Part shown: one piece after another, positions 27,538-33,985 of the stretch
Layout of the letters: every line of letters begins with the position of its first letter
How positions within the stretch are numbered: position 1 is the stretch's first letter
From: Clostridia bacterium
Lineage (GTDB): Bacteria; Bacillota; Clostridia; Oscillospirales; CAG-272
Length of the DNA stretch: 40,332 bases
Reading direction: 5' to 3'
Assembly (NCBI GenBank): GCA_017472305.1
Contig: JAFUQP010000014.1
Span: 1 to 40,332, forward strand
Program-made: the position numbers and the translations under genes
The notes under the pieces: generated by a model
Told to the model about the DNA's origin: nothing
Database searches by the model: none
What the model saw: only the letters and a program-made list of their open reading frames with translations

Positions 27538-27564
27538 GGAGTATTCCCTCGGGATAATTACTCC
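27538..27564 (-). other. Hairpin overlapping the end of the second feoA gene
   Basis: GGAGTA and TACTCC arms enclose a G/C-rich centre (CCCTCGGG), and the stem includes the feoA stop codon. No U-run follows. It may adjust the amount of feoB message relative to feoA. Confidence 0.4.
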
Positions 27565-27779
27565 ACCTCAATAGTCTCGGCATCAGCTTTTCTGAGCGAA
27601 AGCTCATATCCGCGCACGGTCACCTCAATGGGGTCTCCGAGCGGTGCAACCTTACGTACGTAAACCTCGGTGCCCTTGGTAATGCCCATATCCATAATGC
27701 GGCGCTTGACAGCACCCTCACCGTGGAGCTTGACAACCCTTGCGGACTGACCGATTTTAACATCTCTTAAAGTAGCCAC
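27558..27779 (-). CDS. feoA: FeoA domain protein (second copy)
   Basis: A 73-residue SH3-like FeoA protein (ARVVKLHGEGAVKRRIMDMGITKGTEVYVRKVAPLGDP, then GYELSLRKADAETI). FeoA is a small cytosolic partner needed for FeoB activity. The glycine/methionine pattern MDMGITKGTEV is the family core. It lies 42 bases after the first feoA and before feoB. Two consecutive feoA genes before one feoB is a known Bacillota layout, and the two differ clearly in sequence. Confidence 0.93.
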   Translation of the reverse strand: MATLRDVKIGQSARVVKLHGEGAVKRRIMDMGITKGTEVYVRKVAPLGDPIEVTVRGYELSLRKADAETIEVE

Positions 27780-27821
27780 TGACTCTCCTCCTGTTCTGAA
27801 GAATAAATATAGACAAAAAAA

Positions 27822-28034
27822 CTAAACCATAATTTTCTGCGCCATCTCGCGGCTTATAGCAATTCTCGAATCCTTGACGTTAACGATAACGTTTCCGCCA
27901 ATCTCGGATATGATAGTAACTGCCGACCCCGGGGCAAAGCCAAGGTCCTCAAGATGCTTCTTGACAGCAGGCGAGCCGCCTACGCGCTTAACGATATTTT
28001 CCTCACCGACCTCGGCAAAAATAAGAGGCATCAT
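27822..28034 (-). CDS. feoA: FeoA domain protein (first copy)
   Basis: A 70-residue FeoA protein (VKRVGGSPAVKKHLEDLGFAPGSAVTIISEIGGN, ending RIAISREMAQKIMV), first gene of the feo cassette. Two ATGs in a row (28034 and 28031) could start it; AAGGAG sits eight bases before the first. It lies directly behind a perfect promoter whose start site is covered by an iron box, so the whole cassette should be shut off by iron-loaded DtxR/IdeR. Confidence 0.93.
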   Translation of the reverse strand: MMPLIFAEVGEENIVKRVGGSPAVKKHLEDLGFAPGSAVTIISEIGGNVIVNVKDSRIAISREMAQKIMV

Positions 28035-28070
28035 AGCTTGTGCTCCTTCCTGACAGACGCTTACCGCGCA

Positions 28071-28086
28071 GTTAGCCTATGCTAAC
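28071..28086. promoter_or_regulatory. Iron box at the feo transcription start
   Basis: GTTAGCCTATGCTAAC is a 6+4+6 inverted repeat 10 bases downstream of the feo -10 box, close to the DtxR/IdeR consensus core GTTAGSCTAAC. A repressor here would block transcription initiation. Confidence 0.8.
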
Positions 28087-28096
28087 CAGCATATAT

Positions 28097-28125
28097 ATTG
28101 TATGCTTTTTCGCACTGTTTGTCAA
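28097..28125 (-). promoter_or_regulatory. Promoter of the feo operon
   Basis: Minus strand TTGACA (28125-28120), 17-base spacer, TACAAT (28102-28097), followed at once by the iron box. Confidence 0.85.
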
Positions 28126-28174
28126 TAGCTTTTCCAAAAAAAATTCAAATTTGGATAAATTATCCTCAAGACAA

Positions 28175-28190
28175 GTTAGCGCGAGCTAAC
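28175..28190. promoter_or_regulatory. Distal iron box upstream of the feo promoter
   Basis: GTTAGCGCGAGCTAAC is the third box with identical half-sites, about 50 bases upstream of the feo -35 box. It may allow looping or cooperative repression, or mark a second start site. Confidence 0.65.
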
Positions 28191-28219
28191 CGTTTGTAAA
28201 AAATGACGGCAAAGCATAG

Positions 28220-28318
28220 CATATTCACGCGCGCAGCGCATATCGCGTCCGAAGAACATATCACGTTGCAGATAAATCAAGGCTTCCATTGGCAATATAT
28301 CACGCGCATAGCGCATAT
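28220..28318. repeat. Short CACGCGC-type palindromic repeats after the first AraC gene
   Basis: CATATTCACGCGCGCAGC-GCATAT at 28220-28243 and ATATATCACGCGCATAGC-GCATAT at 28295-28318 are near-copies, with related pieces (GCATATCGCG, ACATATCACG) between. Each copy can pair with itself (ATATGCGC with GCGC...ATAT). They fill the space between the feo promoter and the AraC stop codon and look like an interspersed repeat family. Confidence 0.55.
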
Positions 28319-29179
28319 TTATCCCTGTCTTTCCCTATATTCCCCGGGCGTCATACCTACGTATTTCTTGAAAACGCGCTGGAAATACAGCCTGTCGCGG
28401 TAGCCTACTCTGTCGGCTATCTCGGCTATTGCAAGACTTGGTTGGGTAAGCAAGTCCTTCGCCTTCATAATACGAAGCCTTACGATATATTCGCTTGGCG
28501 AGCAGCCCATAACCTCGCGAAACAGCTCTCTGTATCGGCTCACCCCGAGGAACTCCATAGCGGCAAGGCTCTCAACCGAGAGATTATCACGAAGGTGACT
28601 GTGGATATAGCTCACCGAAACGTCAAGGCGCGGAGAGGTGTCCTCGTATCTTGCGCGTCCAAGTCGCAGAAATGCGTTGCGAAGCTCCACAGAGAGAACG
28701 TACTCAAGGTTCTTTCTGCAGGTTCTCGACTCGTAGAAGAGCTTCTCGTATTGGTCAAGTACGGATTTTGAGTTCTTTAGCTTGTAGACGGTGTTGGTCA
28801 TAATATCCGACTTCTGAAGCGCATCACGCGCACCGTAGCCCGTGAAGTGAATCCAATAGTAGCGAAGTATTCTATCCTCGGGTGCCACCGGATAAAATGA
28901 GAACGGCGTATGCTCGCTGATACAAATAAAATTGTCCTTACGGAGAATCTGCTCGTCACCGCTAAGAAAGAGCTTTATCGCTCCCGAGGTTACGTGAATG
29001 ATATAAAAATCGTTTCTTCCGCGGCGACTGTAATCCTCCTTGAAATAGTAGTCGGTAACCGACTCTCCGCAGCAGTTGACCTGTAGGTCGGTTTCCTTGT
29101 CGTCACTATTGTTCAGTGCGGGCGAGGCGTTCTTGAAGTAGCTTACCGAGCTACCTGCTTCCATGCTTTTCTTGTTCAT
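28319..29179 (-). CDS. AraC family transcriptional regulator (copy 1)
   Basis: A 286-residue regulator. The N-terminal half is a cupin-like sensing domain (DFYIIHVTSGAIKLFL, then FYPVAPEDRILRYYWIHFTG) and the last 100 residues are the double helix-turn-helix of AraC/XylS proteins (LSVESLAAMEFLGVSRYREL, IAEIADRVGYRDRLYFQRVF, GMTPGEYRER). Its ATG has AGGGAG five bases upstream. It is paralogous to the AraC gene at 29870-30781, including a shared LQVNCCGE motif near residues 33-40. It may control the lipoprotein/toroid operon, whose promoter has an AraC-type operator; that link is inference. It is divergent from the DtxR gene. Confidence 0.92.
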   Translation of the reverse strand: MNKKSMEAGSSVSYFKNASPALNNSDDKETDLQVNCCGESVTDYYFKEDYSRRGRNDFYIIHVTSGAIKLFLSGDEQILRKDNFICISEHTPFSFYPVAPEDRILRYYWIHFTGYGARDALQKSDIMTNTVYKLKNSKSVLDQYEKLFYESRTCRKNLEYVLSVELRNAFLRLGRARYEDTSPRLDVSVSYIHSHLRDNLSVESLAAMEFLGVSRYRELFREVMGCSPSEYIVRLRIMKAKDLLTQPSLAIAEIADRVGYRDRLYFQRVFKKYVGMTPGEYRERQG

Positions 29180-29234
29180 AAGCGCTCCCTTGTATTTTTT
29201 CGAAAATCGGCTTTTCGTCCATATGTTTTCCTTT

Positions 29235-29263
29235 ATTTTACTATATTTTTACACACTAGTCAA
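29235..29263 (-). promoter_or_regulatory. Promoter of AraC copy 1
   Basis: Minus strand TTGACT (29263-29258), 17-base spacer, TAAAAT (29240-29235). Confidence 0.75.
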
Positions 29264-29304
29264 GCATATTTTCCGACGATTTTTTCATATCAGATATTTT
29301 TTAC

Positions 29305-29333
29305 TTGATTTTTTTGTAAAAGTGTGCTAGACT
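29305..29333 (+). promoter_or_regulatory. Promoter of the DtxR-family gene
   Basis: TTGATT (29305-29310), 17-base spacer, TAGACT (29328-29333). No GTTAGC iron box is seen here, so the regulator may not control itself through that site. Confidence 0.6.
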
Positions 29334-29350
29334 ATTATTAATGAAGAAAA

Positions 29351-29431
29351 GTGCGGGGCAATGAATTTTTGCCGCGAGGGTTGACCGCCCTTGCCGAAGG
29401 GTGAATACCCTAGCCGAAAGCCACGAACAAG
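29351..29431 (+). other. Structured leader of the DtxR-family gene
   Basis: The leader of about 105 bases can form GGCAA/TTGCC (29357-29361 with 29369-29373), and then either CCCTT/AAGGG (29388-29401) or GGGT/ACCC (29399-29410). The last two share GGG and exclude each other. I do not recognise a known riboswitch class. Confidence 0.35.
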
Positions 29432-29444
29432 GAAAGGAGCATCT

Positions 29445-29813
29445 ATGCAGCTGCTTGAATCGGGTCAGATGTACCTTGAAACAATACTCGTTTTGTCAAA
29501 GGAAAATTCAAGAATACGCTCTATCGACATTTCGGAGCATATGGGCTTCTCAAAGCCAAGCGTATCAAGAGCCATAGGGCTTCTTAAGAAGGGTGAGTAC
29601 ATCACCGTTGACCCCGACGGCTACATCACTCTCACCGAGTCGGGCGCCGAGGTCGCGCACAAGATGTACGACAGGCACAGACTCCTGACAAGCTTCTTCT
29701 CCTCTCTCGGAGTTCCCGAGGACATCGCCTCAAAGGATGCATGCAAGATTGAGCATCATATCAGCGACGAAACATTCGAGGCTATGAAGCGCCACATCGA
29801 CGAAAAACAATAA
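29445..29813 (+). CDS. DtxR/MntR family metal-dependent regulator
   Basis: A 122-residue regulator with the DtxR winged helix (MYLETILVLSKENSRIRSIDISEHMGFSKPSVSRAIGLLKKGEYI) and the dimerisation/metal-binding part (GAEVAHKMYDRHRLLTSFF, then DACKIEHHISDETFEAMKRHI). It is the short form without an SH3 domain, as in MntR-like proteins. I chose the ATG at 29445, with AAGGAG five bases upstream; an upstream in-frame extension has no family match. Given the iron boxes 1-2 kb away, iron-dependent repression of the feo operon is the likely role; manganese sensing cannot be ruled out from sequence. Confidence 0.92.
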   Translation: MQLLESGQMYLETILVLSKENSRIRSIDISEHMGFSKPSVSRAIGLLKKGEYITVDPDGYITLTESGAEVAHKMYDRHRLLTSFFSSLGVPEDIASKDACKIEHHISDETFEAMKRHIDEKQ

Positions 29814-29818
29814 ATAAT

Positions 29819-29858
29819 AGCGGATTTTGTAAGCTATACTTTACAAAATCCGCTTTTT
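29819..29858 (+). terminator. Terminator between convergent DtxR and AraC copy 2 genes
   Basis: AGCGGATTTTGTAA and TTACAAAATCCGCT form a 14-bp stem with an 8-base loop, followed by TTTTGC. It may serve both convergent genes, though the U-run is better on the plus strand. Confidence 0.8.
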
Positions 29859-29869
29859 GCGTTCACAAA

Positions 29870-30781
29870 TCACTTGTTCGAATTGCCGCTTATGCTCTTG
29901 GTTCTTCGAAGGCCTCGCCTGTACTCTCCGGGGGTTACCCCCTCCGAAAGCTTGAAAACGCGTTGAAAATACGGCCCGTCCTGATAACCCGTGAGCAGAG
30001 CAATCTCCGCAACCGTTGAATTCGTTTCGGAAAGAAGATCCTTTGCCCTCGCCATTCGGAGCGCCGTAATATACTCGCTCGGGCTCATTCCTGTTATTTC
30101 TCTGAAAACCTCTCGGAAGCGGCTGACACCGAGAAATTCCATTGAAGCCAGCCTCTCAACCGACAGCTCCTCTCCGACGTGCGCGTGAATGTATTTCAGC
30201 GAGGCGTCGAGCCTTCCCTCGCGCGAATTGGCGAGCGCCTTGCCGATAAGGTGAAGAATATACCGAAGCTCCACGCCCGAGGAGTAATCAAAGCTCTCGG
30301 ACTGTCTGTTCAGACGGAATTCCTCGAATAGCTTGGAAAAATGAGATATCACATCGGTTAATATCCCGATGCTTCGTACCTCGCCCGGGCTTATGCCCGC
30401 AAGACTTACCGCCGACTCTGCCTCCGAACCCGTGAAATGTATCCAGTAATAGACAATAGGCTCACTCGCATTGACTGACGCCCTGAAGGTGCAGGGTGTT
30501 CTCGGGCTCATACATACAACACTTCCGCGCTCAAGACATACAGCCTTTCCGTCAATCGTACCGAGCATCTGCCCGCCCTGCATATAAATCAAATAAAAAT
30601 CGCGCCTGCCCGAGCGATAGCCGCCGCGATAGTCCTTGTTATCAACGAATGCCTCACCGCAGCAGTTGACCTGAAGGGCAGAAGTCGTGTCCTCGACGTT
30701 GTTATTTGTGCCAAGGTTTTTCGATGCAATTCTGTAATAGCACTCCCTGTCGGTTGGGGTGCTGTAAACCGTATGCTTCAT
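29870..30781 (-). CDS. AraC family transcriptional regulator (copy 2)
   Basis: A 303-residue paralogue of the regulator at 28319-29179. The N-terminal cupin-like half keeps SALQVNCCGEAFVDNKDYRG, RRDFYLIYMQGG and YYWIHFTGSEAE; the C-terminal 100 residues are the AraC helix-turn-helix pair (LSVERLASMEFLGVSRFREV, VAEIALLTGYQDGPYFQRVF, GVTPGEYRRG). AGGAG precedes the ATG. It stands convergent to the DtxR gene and has its own promoter with an adjacent direct repeat, so self-control is plausible. Effector unknown; sugars or oligosaccharides are the common choice for this architecture. Confidence 0.92.
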   Translation of the reverse strand: MKHTVYSTPTDRECYYRIASKNLGTNNNVEDTTSALQVNCCGEAFVDNKDYRGGYRSGRRDFYLIYMQGGQMLGTIDGKAVCLERGSVVCMSPRTPCTFRASVNASEPIVYYWIHFTGSEAESAVSLAGISPGEVRSIGILTDVISHFSKLFEEFRLNRQSESFDYSSGVELRYILHLIGKALANSREGRLDASLKYIHAHVGEELSVERLASMEFLGVSRFREVFREITGMSPSEYITALRMARAKDLLSETNSTVAEIALLTGYQDGPYFQRVFKLSEGVTPGEYRRGLRRTKSISGNSNK

Positions 30782-30837
30782 AGCCTTCTCCTATAAAACG
30801 GTTGTTATCGGCGAATTATACACATTATCGCTTTTTT

Positions 30838-30867
30838 ATTTTACACCGATTAGCGGGGTTTTGTCAA
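30838..30867 (-). promoter_or_regulatory. Promoter of AraC copy 2
   Basis: Minus strand TTGACA (30867-30862), 18-base spacer, TAAAAT (30843-30838). Confidence 0.75.
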
Positions 30868-30870
30868 TAG

Positions 30871-30901
30871 TTATTTGTATTTTTGCAAAATTATTTGTAT
30901 T
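30871..30901 (-). promoter_or_regulatory. Direct repeat next to the AraC copy 2 promoter
   Basis: TTATTTGTATT occurs at 30871-30881 and 30891-30901, a 20-base period, just upstream of the -35 box. It may be an operator for self-regulation. The DNA is AT-rich, so chance is possible. The rest of 30902-31020 shows nothing I can name. Confidence 0.4.
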
Positions 30902-31024
30902 ACGTGCTTGACTGCTAACATACGATTCCGTTGATTTGTGCATAAAAATCTCATCTGCTCCCAAATAATAATGCTTTTGTAAATTAAATATTTTGACAAG
31001 TTTTAGTTTTTTTCTAAAAACGTC

Positions 31025-31053
31025 TTTACAAACCGAACAAATTTTGATATAAT
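31025..31053 (+). promoter_or_regulatory. Promoter of the F420-ligase-like gene
   Basis: TTTACA (31025-31030), 17-base spacer, TATAAT (31048-31053). The short leader holds GTCCG/CGGAC arms before the AAGGAG ribosome site. Confidence 0.75.
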
Positions 31054-31107
31054 ATTATGCGTGAATTTAGGGTGTCCGTATTTTTCGGACCAAAAGGAGA
31101 ATTTATT

Positions 31108-32301
31108 ATGAGTCGTATGGTAGGAACAGTATCAAGGGGCGTGCGCGCTCCCATCATTCGTGCAGGAGATAATCTTGCAGAGATTGTTACCGCCTCCGTC
31201 ATTTCCGCGGCAGAGTCCGAGGGATATGAAATACGCGAGCGTGACGTCATTGCTATGACCGAGGCTATCGTTGCACGTGCACAGGGCAACTATGCGTCTA
31301 TTGACGATATTGCAGCCGACGTTAAGGCTAAATTCGGCGACAGCGCAGTAGGCGTAATCTTCCCCATTCTCAGCCGTAACCGCTTCTCTGTCTGCCTCAA
31401 GGGTATTGCCAGGGGCGCAAAGAAGGTTGTTCTTATGCTCTCTTATCCCTCCGACGAGGTAGGAAACCACCTCGTGAGCCTCGATGCTCTTGACGAGAAG
31501 GGTATCAATCCTTACAGCGACGTTCTGACTCTTGAAAAATACCGCGAGCTTTTCGGCTACGAGAAGCACCGCTTCACCGGAGTTGACTACGTTCAGTATT
31601 ACGAGGAGCTCATTCGCGGCGAGGACGCGGAGTGCGAGATTGTATTCGCAAACGACCCGAGAGCCGTTCTCAACTATACCAAGGCAGTTCTTAACTGCGA
31701 TATACACACGAGAGTCCGCACCAAGAGAATTCTCAGAAACAGCGGCGCGGAGATTGTTTACGGTCTTGACGAGATACTCACCGCACCCGTAAACGGCAGC
31801 GGATATAACGAGCATTACGGACTTCTCGGCTCTAACAAGGCAACCGAGGAGCAGGTTAAGCTCTTCCCCCGTGACTGCCAGTCGCTCGTTGATGACATTC
31901 AGGCAAGAATTCTCGCCGCAACCGGCAAGAGAGTTGAGGTTATGGTATACGGCGACGGCGCCTTCAAGGACCCCATCGGCAAAATCTGGGAGCTTGCAGA
32001 CCCCGTTGTTTCCCCCGCATACACAGGAGGCCTTGAGGGAACTCCCAACGAGCTTAAGCTCAAGTATCTTGCAGACAACGACTTCTCCGAGCTCTCGGGC
32101 GATGCGCTCAAGGCGGCAATCAAGGAGAAGATTCTTGAGAAGGACGCCGACCTCGTCGGACAGATGGTGTCTGAGGGCACGACTCCGAGAAGACTCACCG
32201 ACCTTATCGGCTCGCTCTGCGACCTTACCTCGGGCTCGGGCGACAAGGGCACGCCTATTGTCCACATTCAGGGATATTTCGACAACTACACTACAGAGTA
32301 A
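31108..32301 (+). CDS. Coenzyme F420-0:L-glutamate ligase-like protein (CofE fold)
   Basis: A 397-residue protein related to the CofE/FbiB domain that adds glutamate to F420-0 in actinobacteria and archaea (VRAPIIRAGDNLAEIVTASVISAA, ERDVIAMTEAIVARAQGNYAS, HTRVRTKRILRNSG). Such proteins occur widely in Clostridia that are not known to make F420, so the true substrate here is open. I take the ATG at 31108, with AAGGAG eight bases upstream, over an earlier in-frame start. Single-gene unit with its own promoter and terminator. No other F420 gene is in the window. Confidence 0.82.
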   Translation: MSRMVGTVSRGVRAPIIRAGDNLAEIVTASVISAAESEGYEIRERDVIAMTEAIVARAQGNYASIDDIAADVKAKFGDSAVGVIFPILSRNRFSVCLKGIARGAKKVVLMLSYPSDEVGNHLVSLDALDEKGINPYSDVLTLEKYRELFGYEKHRFTGVDYVQYYEELIRGEDAECEIVFANDPRAVLNYTKAVLNCDIHTRVRTKRILRNSGAEIVYGLDEILTAPVNGSGYNEHYGLLGSNKATEEQVKLFPRDCQSLVDDIQARILAATGKRVEVMVYGDGAFKDPIGKIWELADPVVSPAYTGGLEGTPNELKLKYLADNDFSELSGDALKAAIKEKILEKDADLVGQMVSEGTTPRRLTDLIGSLCDLTSGSGDKGTPIVHIQGYFDNYTTE

Positions 32302-32313
32302 TTTACAAAAGGG

Positions 32314-32341
32314 CCAAAGCAGATTTTGCTTTGGTTCTTTT
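32314..32341 (+). terminator. Terminator of the F420-ligase-like gene
   Basis: CCAAAGCA and TGCTTTGG form an 8-bp stem around five bases, followed by TTCTTTTTG. Confidence 0.85.
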
Positions 32342-32422
32342 TGTTTCTGAAATTCAAGCAAACAAACTTCTTTTGCTGCACAATCTTAACCGCATTAAAA
32401 CCGAGGCAAAGACGGTGCATAC

Positions 32423-32450
32423 TTGACAATTCTGTATTTTTGAGTATAAT
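32423..32450 (+). promoter_or_regulatory. Promoter of the trkA-trkH operon
   Basis: TTGACA (32423-32428), 16-base spacer, TATAAT (32445-32450), both boxes perfect. Confidence 0.85.
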
Positions 32451-32487
32451 AATACTTGCACCATTATTTTGTTATATATTTAATTGT

Positions 32488-32528
32488 TTTAGAATACATC
32501 AAATTTACCTGCTTTAGAATACATCAAA
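32488..32528 (+). repeat. 16-bp perfect direct repeat in the trkA leader
   Basis: TTTAGAATACATCAAA occurs at 32488-32503 and 32513-32528, a 25-base period, between the transcription start and the trkA ribosome site. It could be an operator or RNA-level element; the regulator is unknown. Confidence 0.65.
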
Positions 32529-32548
32529 ATTCACAAAGGAAAAGCTTT

Positions 32549-33913
32549 ATGAAAATAATAATCGTAGGCTGCGGCAAGGTTGGCCGCTCCCTCGCCGCAA
32601 AGCTCAACGAAGAGGGGCACGACGTTGTCGTCGTTGACCAGAACCGCGAGAAGGTTACCGACGTATGTAACAAATACGATATACTCGGCGTAATAGGAAA
32701 CGGCGCGACACGCGAGGTGCAGATGGAGGCGGGCATTGACTCAGCCGACCTGCTTATCGCGGTCACAGGCTCGGACGAGCTTAATCTCTTATCCTGCGTT
32801 ATGGCAAAGAAGAAGGGCAACTGCCACACCGTTGCAAGAGTAAAGAACCCCGTCTATGCCACCGATGCATCATACCTTCGCGACGAGCTTGGACTTAATA
32901 TGGTTATAAATCCCGAGTATGCGGCGGCAAAGGAGATAAGCAGCATCTTAAGCTTCCCCACTGCCATTAATATCGAGAGCTTTGCCAAGGGCAGAGTTGA
33001 GCTTCTGACCTTCAAGCTTCCCCAAGCCTCTCCCCTCATAGGGCTCTCGGTCAAGGAAACGGTAAGCAAGTATAAGCTAAAGAACAAGGTGCTCTTCTGC
33101 GCCGTTGAGCGCGCGGAGGAAGCGAACATTCCGCACGGTGACTTTATGTTTGCCGAGCGCGACCTTATCTCGATTATCGCCTCTCCAAAGTCCGCGCTCG
33201 ATTTCTTCAGCAAAATAGACTACAGAATCCAGCCTGTAAAGAACGCAATCGCGGTAGGCAGGGGAAATCTCGTACATTACCTCTGCGAAAGACTTATCGG
33301 CTCGGGAGTCAATCTTACCGTCATTGACGACAATGAAAAGGAATGCGAGGAGCTGTCTGTAAAATACGGCGAGGTCAAGGTTGTCAAGGCCACCCCGAGC
33401 GACAAGGATACCCTTATGGAAGAGGGAATAGAGAACTCCGACGCGTTTATATCGCTGACAGAGCAGGACGAGGAGAACATTCTTCTTTCGCTCTTCGCCG
33501 CCGAAAAGGGCACAAAAAAGCTCGTTACCAAGATAAACAAGCCCGAGTATGACGGCATTATCCAAAAGCTCGAGCTTGGCTCTTTAATATATCCCGCAAG
33601 CATTACGACCAATATGATTACCCGATATATAAGAGCTATGAGCAACACCCTCGGAAGCAATATGGAGGCTCTGTACTATATTGTCAAGGGAAAGGTGGAG
33701 GCAGCGCAGTTCACCGTTGGCGAGGGCTCGCCAATCTCGGGCGTTCCGCTGTCAAGCCTGAAATTCAAGAGCGGAGTTCTTATCGCGGCAATTCTGCGCG
33801 GCCGCTCGCTTATAATCCCGACGGGCGACGCAGTCATAAATCCTCACGACAGCGTTATTGTTGTATCGAAGCAGCAGAAGCTCTACGACGTGTCAGACGT
33901 GCTTGCCAAATAG
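32549..33913 (+). CDS. trkA: Trk system potassium uptake protein TrkA
   Basis: TrkA is the cytosolic NAD(H)-binding gating subunit of the Trk/Ktr potassium uptake system. The 454-residue protein has two RCK halves. The first starts MKIIIVGCGKVGRSLA (GxGxxG) with the acidic VVVDQN at the end of strand 2; the second starts AIAVGRGNLVHYL, where the GxGxxG pattern is weakened (GRGNLV), followed by LTVIDDNEKECEEL. Both have C-terminal RCK-C sections (SPLIGLSVKETVSKYK; SPISGVPLSSLKFKSG). The ATG at 32549 has AAAGGA nine bases upstream; a longer reading to 32456 would run through the leader repeats. trkH follows after 72 bases. Confidence 0.95.
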   Translation: MKIIIVGCGKVGRSLAAKLNEEGHDVVVVDQNREKVTDVCNKYDILGVIGNGATREVQMEAGIDSADLLIAVTGSDELNLLSCVMAKKKGNCHTVARVKNPVYATDASYLRDELGLNMVINPEYAAAKEISSILSFPTAINIESFAKGRVELLTFKLPQASPLIGLSVKETVSKYKLKNKVLFCAVERAEEANIPHGDFMFAERDLISIIASPKSALDFFSKIDYRIQPVKNAIAVGRGNLVHYLCERLIGSGVNLTVIDDNEKECEELSVKYGEVKVVKATPSDKDTLMEEGIENSDAFISLTEQDEENILLSLFAAEKGTKKLVTKINKPEYDGIIQKLELGSLIYPASITTNMITRYIRAMSNTLGSNMEALYYIVKGKVEAAQFTVGEGSPISGVPLSSLKFKSGVLIAAILRGRSLIIPTGDAVINPHDSVIVVSKQQKLYDVSDVLAK

Positions 33914-33985
33914 GCCCGATGATTAAATTGCTTTCGCAAAATGCAACCCACGGTTTACAAAATAAGTAAAAACAAGGTAGTTTAA

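Noticed and set aside
32429-32548. c-di-AMP (ydaO-type) riboswitch before trkA
   Set aside because: The leader is only about 98 bases and lacks the paired domains of that class.
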